Assembly: GCF_018881925.1 (NCBI RefSeq)
Contig: NZ_JACVPL010000001.1
Coordinates: 62,001-126,000 of the forward strand
Direction of reading: 5' to 3'
From: Polynucleobacter sp. Latsch14-2
GTDB lineage: Bacteria > Pseudomonadota > Gammaproteobacteria > Burkholderiales > Burkholderiaceae
Length of the DNA: 64,000 bases
In this document: one piece after another, positions 9,809 to 18,427 of the stretch
How positions within the stretch are numbered: the first letter of the stretch is position 1
Layout: every line of letters starts with the position of its first letter
Made by a program: the position numbers and the translations under genes
The notes under the pieces: model-generated
Told to the model about the DNA's origin: nothing
What the model saw: the letters and a program-made list of their open reading frames with translations, nothing else
Databases searched by the model: none

Positions 9809-11141
9809 TGGTGTACGGTCCTGGTTAAAAGATTTTCAGGTTTACCTGGAGTGGCCCTGTCTGCGAATGCTCTTCCTGGGCTTTTCCGCAGGGCTTCCAC
9901 TCTTGCTGATCCTAGGAACGCTCAGTTTTTGGTTGAGAGAGGCGGGGATTGATCGAAGCACCATTGGGTACTTAACTTGGGTAGGTCTGATCTATGCCTT
10001 TAAGTGGGTTTGGGCGCCTTTAGTAGATAGATTGCCCATTCCTATTTTGACTAAAGTGTTTGGCAGAAGGCGCAGTTGGCTTCTGTTTGGGCAGATCTTG
10101 ATTGTGCTTGGTCTTCTTGGAATGGCGGGCGTCGATCCCAAGGTCGCACTAAATCAAATTGTTTGGTGTGCCTTGCTTGTAGCCTTTGGTTCTGCTACCC
10201 AAGATATTGCTTTGGATGCATTTCGAATTGAATCAGCAGATAGTGATCGTCAGGCTGCCCTATCGGCCACTTACCAAACAGGCTATCGCCTTGCTTTGAT
10301 TTGGTCTGGTGCTGGTGTTTTATGGTTGGCGGCTCGAGTCGAGACGGGCTCCGGATCTTATGATGTAGACGCTTGGCACTTTGCTTATTTTTGTATGGCA
10401 GCTTCTATTGGCATTGGAGTGATGACCACTTTATTAAGCAAAGAGCCTGTAAGGGTTCAGCTTGCCAAAGTACGTAACGCCAAAGAATGGCTTCATCAAA
10501 CACTGGTTGAGCCGTTTGCAGAATTTATTTGTCGTTATGGATGGCATGCGGTCATCATTTTATGTTTGATTGCGATCTACCGAATCAGTGATGTCGTGAT
10601 GGGGATTATGGCCAATCCCTTTTACGTTGATATGGGTTACACCAAGGATGAGGTTGCTGCCGTGAGCAAGGTGTTTGGGGTCATTATGACTTTAGTAGGC
10701 GCTTTTGTTGGTGGCGTTTTAACGATGCGATTTGGGGTGATGCGTATTTTGTTTTTGGGTGCTATTTTGTCGGCGCTAAGTAATGTGTTGTTTGCTTGGC
10801 TCGCCACTCAGGGACATGATTTACATGGTCTGATTTGGGTGATCTCGGCCGATAATCTGAGTTCCGGGATTGCCAGCGCTGCATTTATTGCCTTTCTATC
10901 GTCCTTAACAAACATTCGTTATTCAGCAACGCAGTACGCCTTATTTAGCTCAATGATGTTGTTGTTGCCTAAGTGGTTGGCAGGCTTTTCTGGTGCATTT
11001 GTAGATGCTTTTGGTTACCAGGCTTTCTTTTATGGCACCGCCATCATTGGGGCGCCAGTGTTGGTCTTGATTTGGCTAGCGATTCGCCTGCATGTCGTCG
11101 AATTTAAAAAGCACGACGCTCAAGTTGCTCATCAACAGTAA
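9801..11141 (+). CDS. ampG: AmpG-like MFS permease (muropeptide transporter family)
   Basis: A polytopic inner-membrane protein with about 12 hydrophobic segments. The first is FLGFSAGLPLLLILGTLSFW, and QDIALDAFRIE in the loop region is the AmpG/PAT family mark. AmpG imports GlcNAc-anhydro-muropeptides for cell-wall recycling, which fits the slt gene found later in this window. The start is uncertain: a GTG at 9801 overlaps metW by 8 bp, and an ATG at 9771 would overlap by 38 bp. GTG is chosen because it leaves a short cytoplasmic N-terminus. Family is clear; substrate is by analogy. Confidence 0.82.
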   Translation: MLSGVRSWLKDFQVYLEWPCLRMLFLGFSAGLPLLLILGTLSFWLREAGIDRSTIGYLTWVGLIYAFKWVWAPLVDRLPIPILTKVFGRRRSWLLFGQILIVLGLLGMAGVDPKVALNQIVWCALLVAFGSATQDIALDAFRIESADSDRQAALSATYQTGYRLALIWSGAGVLWLAARVETGSGSYDVDAWHFAYFCMAASIGIGVMTTLLSKEPVRVQLAKVRNAKEWLHQTLVEPFAEFICRYGWHAVIILCLIAIYRISDVVMGIMANPFYVDMGYTKDEVAAVSKVFGVIMTLVGAFVGGVLTMRFGVMRILFLGAILSALSNVLFAWLATQGHDLHGLIWVISADNLSSGIASAAFIAFLSSLTNIRYSATQYALFSSMMLLLPKWLAGFSGAFVDAFGYQAFFYGTAIIGAPVLVLIWLAIRLHVVEFKKHDAQVAHQQ

Positions 11142-11154
11142 GTTCGGCCTATGC

Positions 11155-11937
11155 CTAGATGGAGTAGTTGTAATCCACTATTAAGGGTGCATGATCTGAG
11201 AAGCGCTCATCCTTGTAAACGGCAGTTTTTTGAGCGCTCTTAGCAATTTCAGGAGTAGCGATTTGATAGTCAATGCGCCATCCCACATTTTTGGCATAGG
11301 CTTGGCCGCGATTACTCCACCATGTATAGCAGGTCTCACTAGCCTCAGGCTCAATCTTGCGATAGACATCTACGTAGCCAACTTTATCAAATAGATTGCT
11401 CAGCCATGCACGCTCTTCAGGTAAAAATCCTGAGTTCTTAACGTTACCCTTCCAGTTTTTGAGATCGATTTCATGGTGTGCAATATTGACGTCGCCACAC
11501 AATACGATTTCTCGACCAGTTTTTTTGAGCTTAATCAGGTGAGGCAGGAAACTATCTAAGTAACGATACTTGGCCTCTTGTCTTTCTGGTGAGCTTGATC
11601 CAGAAGGCATATATACCGAAATCACAGAGAGTGTTTTGAAGCGAGCCTCCACATAGCGACCCTCAGCATCAAACTCGTCATTGCCATAGCCATAAAGAAC
11701 ATCGTCAGGTTTGTGGGGTGTATAAATACCGCAGCCGCTATAGCCTTTTTTCTCAGCATGATGGAAGTAGCCATGAAGCCCGTCGGGATTGAGGATGGTA
11801 TCCTCAAGATCATCTCGCTGAGCCTTAAGCTCCTGCATACAGATGAAGTCTGCCTGCTGCTTTACAGCCCATGGCAAAAAGCCTTTTTTGACTGCAGAAC
11901 GGATACCGTTGAGGTTGGCGGAAATGATGCGTAACAT
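11155..11937 (-). CDS. xth: Exodeoxyribonuclease III
   Basis: A base-excision-repair AP endonuclease and 3'-5' exonuclease. Catalytic signatures in order are [10 protein letters not shown] at the N-terminus, MQELKAQ (metal-binding Glu), [12 protein letters not shown] (Asp/Asn), GWRIDYQ, and [11 protein letters not shown] (catalytic Asp-His) at the C-terminus. The length of 260 aa is normal. It is transcribed away from pyrE, and the two start codons are only 8 bp apart, so the xth promoter must lie inside pyrE coding sequence. An AGG core element sits 5 nt before its ATG within a palindrome. Confidence 0.95.
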   Translation of the reverse strand: MLRIISANLNGIRSAVKKGFLPWAVKQQADFICMQELKAQRDDLEDTILNPDGLHGYFHHAEKKGYSGCGIYTPHKPDDVLYGYGNDEFDAEGRYVEARFKTLSVISVYMPSGSSSPERQEAKYRYLDSFLPHLIKLKKTGREIVLCGDVNIAHHEIDLKNWKGNVKNSGFLPEERAWLSNLFDKVGYVDVYRKIEPEASETCYTWWSNRGQAYAKNVGWRIDYQIATPEIAKSAQKTAVYKDERFSDHAPLIVDYNYSI

Positions 11938-11945
11938 ATAGGCCT

Positions 11946-12614
11946 ATGAGCTCAGAAAATTCTAATCGGGTTAACTTTATTCGTTTTGCCCTAGAGGCAA
12001 AGGTTTTATCGTTTGGGGAGTTTAAAACCAAAGCGGGAAGGCTATCACCTTATTTCTTTAATGCAGGCGGTTTTAATGATGGGGCACGCCTCAGTGCCCT
12101 GGGTCGTTATTACGCCAAAGCTCTGCAAGAGTCAAAGATTGATTTCGATATGCTGTACGGACCCGCTTATAAGGGCATTACTCTTGCCGCGGCTACGGCG
12201 ATTGCTTTGGCTGATGATGGTCGCAGCGTGCCTTATGCCTACAACCGTAAAGAAGCTAAAGATCACGGAGAGGGCGGGACTCTTGTTGGCGCCCCCGTTA
12301 AAGGTAGAGTGGTCATCGTAGATGATGTGATATCTGCCGGCACTTCTGTGCGAGAGTCTGTGGAATTGATTCGTGCTGCTGGCGCCCAACCTGCCGCAGT
12401 GTTAATTGCATTGGATCGCATGGAGAAGTCGGGTACTGCGACGCAGATTGGTGATAAGTCTGCAGTGCAAGCCGTTGAGGAAGAATTTGGATTGCCAGTA
12501 ATCGCTATTGCAAACCTCGCGGATTTGATGGCTTTCCTCATGGCGTCAAGTGATGTAGAGCTAACCAATTACTTGCCAGCGGTGAAGGCCTATCGCGAGC
12601 AGTACGGCATTTAA
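11946..12614 (+). CDS. pyrE: Orotate phosphoribosyltransferase
   Basis: PyrE adds ribose-5-phosphate from PRPP to orotate in pyrimidine synthesis. The PRPP-binding loop [13 protein letters not shown] (around residues 120-132), the dimer-loop region [16 protein letters not shown] (about 98-113) and the N-terminal YFFNAGGF are typical. The length of 222 aa is normal. The ribosome site is poor: AGG is only 3 nt before the ATG and lies in the palindrome ATAGGCCTAT shared with xth. It converges on dapF with a 10-bp gap. Confidence 0.95.
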   Translation: MSSENSNRVNFIRFALEAKVLSFGEFKTKAGRLSPYFFNAGGFNDGARLSALGRYYAKALQESKIDFDMLYGPAYKGITLAAATAIALADDGRSVPYAYNRKEAKDHGEGGTLVGAPVKGRVVIVDDVISAGTSVRESVELIRAAGAQPAAVLIALDRMEKSGTATQIGDKSAVQAVEEEFGLPVIAIANLADLMAFLMASSDVELTNYLPAVKAYREQYGI

Positions 12615-12624
12615 GCGAGTTTGC

Positions 12625-13524
12625 TTAGATCTCGGTTTCGCCTTCAAAGACGGTAACAGCCGGGCCTGTCATGATGACTGGCTGAGCTACGCCGTTCACT
12701 ATTCCGCCCCAACTTATCTCTAGCGTTCCACCACGCGTCTGAACTTTGACTGGAGAGTCCAGCATGCCGCGTCGAATACCAGAAACTACTGCAGCACAGG
12801 CACCCGTTCCACAGGCAAGCGTTTCACCAGCGCCACGCTCATAGACGCGCAGTTTGATTTGATTGCGGCTGATGACTTGCATGTAACCTGCATTTACGCG
12901 TCTTGGGAATGCTGGATGTTTTTCGATGAAAGGCCCTTCCTCTTTTACTGGGGCACTGTCAATATCACCTACTACTTGAACTGCATGAGGGTTGCCCATA
13001 GATACCACGCCAACCCAATCATCATGTGCGCCAGGATGATTGCTAGTCGGGAGTGCATACAGAATTTCATGAAATTCTTGTTTGCTAGCGAGGCCGTTGG
13101 AATTGAAGGGAATATGACTGTGCTCGAAAACGGGCGCCCCCATATCAACTTCTACCTGCCCATCAGGATGGGACTTTAGGGTTAAAACAGTATGTGCAAC
13201 CTCAACTCTTATTGGGTTTTTGCTTGAGAGGCCTTGATCCAATACAAAGCGAACAAAGCAGCGCGAACCATTGCCGCACTGTTCAACTTCGCCACCGTCA
13301 GAATTAAAAATACGATAGCGAAAATCTGCATCTGGGCGAGTTGCTTTTTCTACTAGCAAGATCTGATCTGCACCAATGCCAAATTGACGATGGGCAAGCT
13401 TCTGCCATTGCTCTCGAGTAATGTTGCTCAGGTCTTGATCAATACCATTAAGCACAATGAAGTCATTGCCTGCCCCATGCATCTTGGTGAAACGCAATTT
13501 TTGTGCGGGGCTATTTGAATTCAT
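12625..13524 (-). CDS. dapF: Diaminopimelate epimerase
   Basis: DapF converts LL- to meso-diaminopimelate for lysine and peptidoglycan synthesis. The two catalytic cysteines are visible, in EQCGNGSRC (about residue 83) and LACGTGAC (about 238), along with the N-terminal [14 protein letters not shown]. The protein starts about ten residues earlier than most DapF. The frame also has a TTG two codons upstream (13530), but the ATG at 13524 is preferred. It lies downstream of two lipid A acyltransferase genes on the same strand and is probably co-transcribed, giving an envelope-synthesis operon. Confidence 0.95.
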   Translation of the reverse strand: MNSNSPAQKLRFTKMHGAGNDFIVLNGIDQDLSNITREQWQKLAHRQFGIGADQILLVEKATRPDADFRYRIFNSDGGEVEQCGNGSRCFVRFVLDQGLSSKNPIRVEVAHTVLTLKSHPDGQVEVDMGAPVFEHSHIPFNSNGLASKQEFHEILYALPTSNHPGAHDDWVGVVSMGNPHAVQVVGDIDSAPVKEEGPFIEKHPAFPRRVNAGYMQVISRNQIKLRVYERGAGETLACGTGACAAVVSGIRRGMLDSPVKVQTRGGTLEISWGGIVNGVAQPVIMTGPAVTVFEGETEI

Positions 13525-13559
13525 ACTCAAAGGTACTTCCGTATAGTCAGTTGTTTGCT

Positions 13560-14459
13560 TTAGTTGTAGAAACTGGGCTCGCCAGGAGGCCTATGTTTGA
13601 AGCGTTTATGTACCCAATAGTACTCTGCTGGCCTTTCCCGAACAAGTTCTTCAATGTATTGGTTAAGTCGCTCAGTATCTGTTTTCACATCATCGCTAGG
13701 AAAATTCGGTAGGGGGGCGCTAATGTTGCAGGTATAGCCACTGCGATCTTCATTGAGAGTCGTAGTCATGAGACAGACTTCTGCGCCACTCAGCCTTGCT
13801 AAGCGCGAAACGGATGTAATGGTATTTGTTTGAATGCCAAAGAAGGGAACAAAGATTGAATCTCTTGGACCGAGGTCAATATCAGGCGCAATAAAAATGA
13901 AGTTGCCTGACTGAATCTCTCGAATCAGATCGCGCAAGCGGCTTTGTCTTTCGATTGACTTACCTCCAAAGCGATTTCTCCATTCAATCATTTTTTGATT
14001 AAAAAAAGGATTCTTCATATTTTGGTACAGTCCCGCGCCCCTCGGCCAATCATGCTGACTTGCTAAAACTGAGAGGGCCATGAAGCCCCCTTCAAGTCCA
14101 ACAAAGTGAGGGTTGATTAAGAGGCGCGGCTTACGGTCGCCCAAAGTAATAGCGGATTTGACTGTCACAATGTCAGTAATTTGTTTACCGCTGCCAAGCC
14201 AGATGCGGCTTCTCTCAATGACGCTACGACCAAATAATTTCCAGTGCGTGAGCGCAAGAGCGGTAATTTCTCGTTCGCTCAAACTCGGGAAGCACAAATG
14301 TAAGTTGGTTTTAACTACTTTGGCGCGTTCATTTGGGATATGGGCGGCTAGCCATCCAAGGGCATGGCCAACATAAATTGTGAGCCTGTAGGGAAGAAAG
14401 GCAAATAGGCGCAATAGGCTCAGCGCTAGAAAGTTGAAAAGGTTTTGTAACCAGGTCAT
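13560..14459 (-). CDS. LpxL/HtrB-type lipid A acyltransferase (second copy)
   Basis: A membrane-associated acyl-ACP-dependent acyltransferase of the LpxL/LpxM superfamily that adds secondary acyl chains to lipid A. An N-terminal hydrophobic segment (residues 5-35) anchors it. The catalytic His-x4-acid motif is His118-Glu123 in NPHFVGLEG, and [20 protein letters not shown] is the conserved downstream block. The C-terminus [16 protein letters not shown] is also typical. A paralogue lies 27 bp upstream on the same strand; the pair presumably acts at different positions or with different acyl chains. Which one is LpxL-like or LpxM-like cannot be settled by eye. Confidence 0.9.
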   Translation of the reverse strand: MTWLQNLFNFLALSLLRLFAFLPYRLTIYVGHALGWLAAHIPNERAKVVKTNLHLCFPSLSEREITALALTHWKLFGRSVIERSRIWLGSGKQITDIVTVKSAITLGDRKPRLLINPHFVGLEGGFMALSVLASQHDWPRGAGLYQNMKNPFFNQKMIEWRNRFGGKSIERQSRLRDLIREIQSGNFIFIAPDIDLGPRDSIFVPFFGIQTNTITSVSRLARLSGAEVCLMTTTLNEDRSGYTCNISAPLPNFPSDDVKTDTERLNQYIEELVRERPAEYYWVHKRFKHRPPGEPSFYN

Positions 14460-14486
14460 CTCATTTGAACTAAATTAGTTAAGGCT

Positions 14487-15347
14487 TTAATCCTTGGGTG
14501 GCAATTCTGCATCGGTTGGATGCTTATAGCGGTTATAAGCCCAAATGAATTGCTCTGGAGCCTTTAGGATAGCTTGTTCCAAAGCTTGATTAATTTCAGT
14601 GGCAGCAAGTACTGCATCTTCGGAGAGTGGTGCAAGCCTAGTCATTTCCATTAACCAGCCTCGCCCAAGTGATTTTCGTTTGGCAGTAAACATCAGCACT
14701 GGCGTCTGGTTGCGATTGGCCAGGCGTGCCGGGAGTGGTGTTGTGTAAGCGGGGCGACCAAAGAAGGGCACCCAAACACCCTCTTTCCCACTGGGAACTT
14801 GATCCGGAAGAATGCCTATAGCCTCTTTGCGATTGAGGGCCCTAGTCATTTGTCGTACGCCATGTAAATTGGTAGGGACAAAATCTAAGTTTGGGTAGTG
14901 CCGACCGGCTTCAACGATTTCATTGAGCCAATGCTGTCTGGATGGGCGATACAAGATAGTGGCGGGGTAGTGTTGTGCAATGACGCGCGGAATCACCTCA
15001 AAACAGCCAAGATGAGGGGTGAGCATAAGCAAGCCATGACCCTCATTAAAAGCTGATACAACAATGTCAAAGTTGAGTACTTCCACTAAATCAAGGGATT
15101 TTTTTGGGTTTTTCCATGCCCATAAACTATCGGCAAACAGCATGCCTGATCCGGCAGCGGCTGACCAGAGCTTTACTGGTAAGCGATGTCGGCGTGTAAC
15201 GGCCAAATAATTTTCTCTAAAGAGGGTGCGGTAATGGCTGGAGACAAGATAGGCAAACACGCCTAAAAAAGCGCCAATGGCTTGTGCTCCAGCTAGGGGT
15301 AATGCCCCGATGCCGTTAAGTATGAGCTTTAGAAATAGGCTTTTCAC
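14487..15347 (-). CDS. LpxL/HtrB-type lipid A acyltransferase (first copy)
   Basis: The promoter-proximal member of two tandem lipid A acyltransferases. His112-Glu117 in TPHLGCFE forms the His-x4-acid catalytic motif, followed by GILPDQVPSGKEGVWVPFFG and a C-terminal FIWAYNRYKHP. A hydrophobic N-terminal segment targets it to the inner membrane. The start codon is GTG. It is divergent from metK, an arrangement common in betaproteobacteria, with about 200 bp between them that also holds the metK promoter and leader. Confidence 0.9.
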   Translation of the reverse strand: MKSLFLKLILNGIGALPLAGAQAIGAFLGVFAYLVSSHYRTLFRENYLAVTRRHRLPVKLWSAAAGSGMLFADSLWAWKNPKKSLDLVEVLNFDIVVSAFNEGHGLLMLTPHLGCFEVIPRVIAQHYPATILYRPSRQHWLNEIVEAGRHYPNLDFVPTNLHGVRQMTRALNRKEAIGILPDQVPSGKEGVWVPFFGRPAYTTPLPARLANRNQTPVLMFTAKRKSLGRGWLMEMTRLAPLSEDAVLAATEINQALEQAILKAPEQFIWAYNRYKHPTDAELPPKD

Positions 15348-15396
15348 TATTCAATGATATTCAATGCTGGCAGTCAGGACAAATTTAGCCTCTTCT

Positions 15397-15426
15397 TTGG
15401 TAAATTTACCGCTTTTGGGATAGAAT
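15397..15426 (+). promoter_or_regulatory. Predicted sigma-70 promoter of metK
   Basis: TTGGTA is followed after 18 bp by TAGAAT. This gives a predicted transcription start near 15433 and a 5' leader of about 118 nt before the metK ATG. The call is by eye from the hexamers and spacing and is untested. Confidence 0.45.
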
Positions 15427-15432
15427 TAATCC

Positions 15433-15550
15433 ATCGCCGAGTTAAGACAACTTGCAGGGCGATTCAAAAATTCTGCTAAAGCGTCGCCGTTGTAGTTCCT
15501 GGCACGTCGAGTTGTCCCATAGATCGTGTTAATTTTTAAAGGAATATGCA
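15433..15550 (+). ncRNA. Structured 5' leader of metK, class unassigned
   Basis: The leader can fold into a closed 9-bp stem, GACAACUUG (15446-15454) with CGAGUUGUC (15508-15516), including one G-U pair. It encloses two hairpins. One pairs GCAG (15454-15457) with CUGC (15473-15476), sharing one base with the outer stem. The other pairs CGU-c-GCC (15482-15488) with GGCACG (15501-15506). The result is a three-way junction with a UAAAG linker. An alternative pairing, AUCGCC (15433-15438) with GGCGAU (15458-15463), would disrupt it. A GGAA ribosome site follows before the ATG. Position before SAM synthetase suggests SAM feedback, but I cannot match it to a SAM riboswitch class I know. It could also be a protein-bound or inert structure. 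Confidence 0.4.
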
Positions 15551-16717
15551 ATGGCAAATGATTACTTCTTCACCTCAGAATCTGTTTCTGAAGGTCACCC
15601 CGATAAAGTTTCAGATCAGATTTCTGATGCAGTTCTTGATGCAATATTGGCTCAAGATCCAACTGCTCGTGTCGGCGCTGAGACTTTGTGCAACACCGGC
15701 TTAATAGTCTTGGCGGGTGAAATTACGACGAGCGCTAACGTCGATTACATCCAAGTCGCTCGTAATACTTTGCGCGAAATTGGCTATGACAATACCGCAT
15801 ATGGTATTGACTACAAGGGTTGCGCCGTGTTGGTTGCTTATGACAAGCAAAGTCCAGATATTGCTCAGGGTGTAAATAATGCGCATGATGATGAGCTGGA
15901 GCTTGGGGCTGGAGACCAGGGTTTAATGTTCGGTTATGCCTGTGACGAAACTGCTGAGCTCATGCCTTTGCCTATTCATTTGTCCCATCGTTTGGTAGAG
16001 CGTCAGTCTCAATTGCGCCGCGACGGTCGCTTGAATTGGTTGCGCCCAGATGCAAAGTCCCAGGTGACCTTGCGTTATGTGGATGGCAAGCCCGACTCTA
16101 TCGACACGGTAGTATTGTCAACTCAGCATGATGAGGATATCTCCCTCGAAAAATTGCGTGAAGCGGTTATCGAAGAAATCATCAAGCCAGTACTGCCCAA
16201 ACACTTGATCAAGGGCGCCATCAACTATTTGGTGAACCCAACCGGTCGATTTGTAATTGGTGGCCCGCAGGGAGATTGTGGCTTGACCGGCAGAAAAATT
16301 GTTGTGGATACTTACGGTGGCTCCGCTCCACACGGGGGCGGCGCATTTTCTGGGAAAGATCCTTCTAAGGTGGACCGCTCGGCTGCTTATGCTGCTCGTT
16401 ATGTTGCAAAGAACGTGGTTGCTGCTGGTTTGGCTACCAAATGCCTAGTTCAAGTATCGTATGCAATTGGGGTGGCTAAGCCAACATCAGTGATGGTGAG
16501 TACGTATGGCACTGGCAAGATCTCCGATGAAAAGATTTCACAATTGGTTTCTGAGCACTTTGATTTGCGTCCTAAGGGCATTATTAAAACTTTGAACCTG
16601 TTGCGCCCAATTTATCGTAAGACTGCTGCTTATGGCCATTTCGGTCGTGAGGAGCCAGAATTTACATGGGAACAATGTGATAAGGCACCTGCATTGCGTG
16701 CAGCAGCAGGCTTGTAA
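15551..16717 (+). CDS. metK: S-adenosylmethionine synthetase
   Basis: MetK makes SAM from methionine and ATP. All signatures are present: [24 protein letters not shown] at the N-terminus (only the core HPDK is needed for ATP and metal binding), [12 protein letters not shown] (around 118-129), [14 protein letters not shown], and [19 protein letters not shown]. The length of 388 aa is normal. It has its own promoter and a structured leader and is followed by ahcY, which handles the product of SAM-dependent methylation. Confidence 0.98.
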   Translation: MANDYFFTSESVSEGHPDKVSDQISDAVLDAILAQDPTARVGAETLCNTGLIVLAGEITTSANVDYIQVARNTLREIGYDNTAYGIDYKGCAVLVAYDKQSPDIAQGVNNAHDDELELGAGDQGLMFGYACDETAELMPLPIHLSHRLVERQSQLRRDGRLNWLRPDAKSQVTLRYVDGKPDSIDTVVLSTQHDEDISLEKLREAVIEEIIKPVLPKHLIKGAINYLVNPTGRFVIGGPQGDCGLTGRKIVVDTYGGSAPHGGGAFSGKDPSKVDRSAAYAARYVAKNVVAAGLATKCLVQVSYAIGVAKPTSVMVSTYGTGKISDEKISQLVSEHFDLRPKGIIKTLNLLRPIYRKTAAYGHFGREEPEFTWEQCDKAPALRAAAGL

Positions 16718-16756
16718 GCGGTAAATAAGTAGTTAGTTTTTGTATTGAAGCGAAAT

Positions 16757-16784
16757 ATGGCGAAATTGATTACAATTTCGCCAT
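16757..16784 (+). repeat. Perfect 12-bp-arm palindrome ahead of the SAH riboswitch
   Basis: ATGGCGAAATTG and its exact reverse complement CAATTTCGCCAT are separated by ATTA. No T-tract follows on either strand, so it is a poor intrinsic terminator for metK. The hexamer TACAAT (16771-16776) inside it is a plausible -10 element that would start transcription at the first base of the riboswitch, although no good -35 is visible at normal spacing. A repressor or activator site overlapping the ahcY promoter is one reading; a transcript-end hairpin for metK is another. Confidence 0.6.
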
Positions 16785-16785
16785 A

Positions 16786-16883
16786 CCTTCAAGGAGCGTT
16801 GCAAGGAATGCTGAGAACCAGCGTTTCCCCAGGCTTGAAGGGAGCGGATTCCTAAGCGGAGTTTGCTAATTGCAACCGCGCTC
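16786..16883 (+). ncRNA. S-adenosylhomocysteine (SAH) riboswitch
   Basis: The aptamer fits the SAH riboswitch upstream of ahcY in many beta- and gammaproteobacteria. P1 pairs CCUUCAA (16786-16792) with UUGAAGG (16835-16841). The conserved AAGGAGCGUUGC follows the 5' arm, and CCAGGCUU lies before the 3' arm. P2 is GGAAUGCUG with CAGCGUUUCC, one bulged U and loop AGAAC. The pseudoknot P4 pairs GAGCG (16794-16798) with CGCUC (16879-16883), next to CAACCGCGCUC, close to the family consensus. SAH binding normally turns on ahcY, removing this inhibitor of methyltransferases. Confidence 0.85.
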
Positions 16884-16946
16884 GCTAACCCATGATTCGA
16901 TGGCTAGCGAGTTTCTACTCCAGCATTGAATCGTCTTTAGCTGGAG
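16881..16946 (+). promoter_or_regulatory. Expression platform: two hairpins sequestering the ahcY ribosome site
   Basis: Hairpin 1 pairs CTCGCTA (16881-16887) with TAGCGAG (16905-16911), extended by CCAT/ATGG inside. Its 5' arm shares CTC with the 3' strand of the riboswitch pseudoknot, so the two structures are mutually exclusive. Hairpin 2 pairs CTCCAGC (16918-16924) with GCTGGAG (16940-16946) and buries the ahcY Shine-Dalgarno GGAG. This suggests translational control, though how aptamer folding would open hairpin 2 is not obvious from pairing alone. Confidence 0.6.
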
Positions 16947-16951
16947 CATTC

Positions 16952-18397
16952 ATGAGTACCGTTTCCGATTTAAATAACTTTGTAGCAACACGTTGTGCAA
17001 TTGCTGATATTTCTTTGGCTGACTTTGGCCGCAAAGAAATTGCTATTGCTGAAACTGAGATGCCAGGCCTCATCGCCATTCGTGATGAGTTCGCCGCAGG
17101 GCAGCCATTGCGCGGCGCACGCATTACTGGCTCATTGCACATGACCATTCAAACTGCAGTATTGATCGAGACCCTAGAAGCACTCGGCGCAGAAGTGCAA
17201 TGGGCATCATGCAATATTTTCTCAACACAAGATCATGCTGCTGCTGCTATTGCAGCAAATGGCACCCCTGTTTATGCGATCAAGGGTGAGACTCTTGAAC
17301 AATATTGGGATTACACCCATCGTATTTTTGAGTGGGCTGATGGCGGTTTCACTAATATGATTTTGGACGACGGTGGCGATGCTACTTTACTATTACATCT
17401 CGGTGCGCGCGCAGAAAAAGATCAAGCCTGCTTGAATCACCCAACTAGTGAAGAAGAAACTATTTTGTTTGGGGCGATCAAAAGCAAGCTAGCGCAGGAT
17501 TCAACTTGGTACTCCACTCGTTTGGCACAGGTAAAAGGTGTCACCGAAGAAACAACGACAGGTGTGCATCGCTTGTATCAAATGTTTGCTAAAGGTGATT
17601 TGAAGTTCCCGGCAATTAACGTCAACGATTCAGTGACTAAGAGCAAGTTTGATAATCTCTATGGTTGCCGTGAGTCTTTGGTTGATGCAATTAAGCGTGC
17701 AACCGATGTGATGGTTGCAGGTAAGGTTGCAGTAGTTTGCGGTTACGGCGACGTTGGTAAAGGTTCTGCACAAGCATTGCGCGCTTTGTCGGCTCAAGTT
17801 TGGGTGACTGAAGTAGATCCAATCTGCGCCTTGCAAGCCGCAATGGAGGGCTATCGCGTTGTCACAATGGATTACGCCGCCGATAAAGCCGATATCTTCG
17901 TTTCAGCAACCGGTAACTACCATGTGATTACGCATGATCATATGGCTAAGATGAAGAATCAAGCCATCGTTTGTAATATTGGCCACTTTGATAATGAAAT
18001 TGATATTGCTGGTATTGAAAAATACAAGTGGGAAGAAATCAAGCCTCAAGTTGACCACGTGATTTTCCCAGCCGCCAATGGAGCGCCTGAGAAACGCATC
18101 ATTGTTTTAGCCAAAGGACGTTTGGTAAATCTCGGTTGCGGTACAGGTCACCCATCTTATGTAATGAGCTCTTCATTTGCGAACCAAGTAATTGCGCAAA
18201 TTGAATTGTGGAATGCGGTTGGTACTAATAAATACCCAATCGGTGTTTACACATTGCCTAAGCATTTAGATGAGAAGGTTGCGCGCTTACAGTTAAAGAC
18301 CCTCAACGCGCAGCTGACGGTGTTATCTGATCAGCAGGCTTCCTATATTGGCGTTACTAAGGAAGGTCCGTACAAGGCTGACCACTATCGTTATTAA
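16952..18397 (+). CDS. ahcY: Adenosylhomocysteinase
   Basis: AhcY splits SAH into homocysteine and adenosine, clearing the product of SAM-dependent methylation. [15 protein letters not shown] (substrate site), the NAD-binding [14 protein letters not shown] and the C-terminal KADHYRY tail are diagnostic. The frame is open from 16892, but the ATG at 16952 has GGAG five bases upstream and begins with normal family sequence ([10 protein letters not shown]), giving 481 aa. The open upstream stretch is riboswitch and hairpin sequence, not protein. metF follows 30 bp later, so SAH removal and methyl-folate supply are probably co-expressed. Confidence 0.97.
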   Translation: MSTVSDLNNFVATRCAIADISLADFGRKEIAIAETEMPGLIAIRDEFAAGQPLRGARITGSLHMTIQTAVLIETLEALGAEVQWASCNIFSTQDHAAAAIAANGTPVYAIKGETLEQYWDYTHRIFEWADGGFTNMILDDGGDATLLLHLGARAEKDQACLNHPTSEEETILFGAIKSKLAQDSTWYSTRLAQVKGVTEETTTGVHRLYQMFAKGDLKFPAINVNDSVTKSKFDNLYGCRESLVDAIKRATDVMVAGKVAVVCGYGDVGKGSAQALRALSAQVWVTEVDPICALQAAMEGYRVVTMDYAADKADIFVSATGNYHVITHDHMAKMKNQAIVCNIGHFDNEIDIAGIEKYKWEEIKPQVDHVIFPAANGAPEKRIIVLAKGRLVNLGCGTGHPSYVMSSSFANQVIAQIELWNAVGTNKYPIGVYTLPKHLDEKVARLQLKTLNAQLTVLSDQQASYIGVTKEGPYKADHYRY

Positions 18398-18427
18398 TTA
18401 AAGCAATAAAAGCACAGGCCCAAAACC

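Noticed and set aside
15470..15481. TGCTAAAGCG in the metK leader, similar to the GCUAAA of SAM-II riboswitches
   Set aside because: The surrounding stem order and the AAGGG-type pseudoknot strand of SAM-II are absent, so the resemblance is a short chance match.
16892..16951. In-frame N-terminal extension of AhcY from ATG 16892
   Set aside because: It lies in the riboswitch expression platform; the ATG at 16952 has a good ribosome site and gives the family N-terminus.
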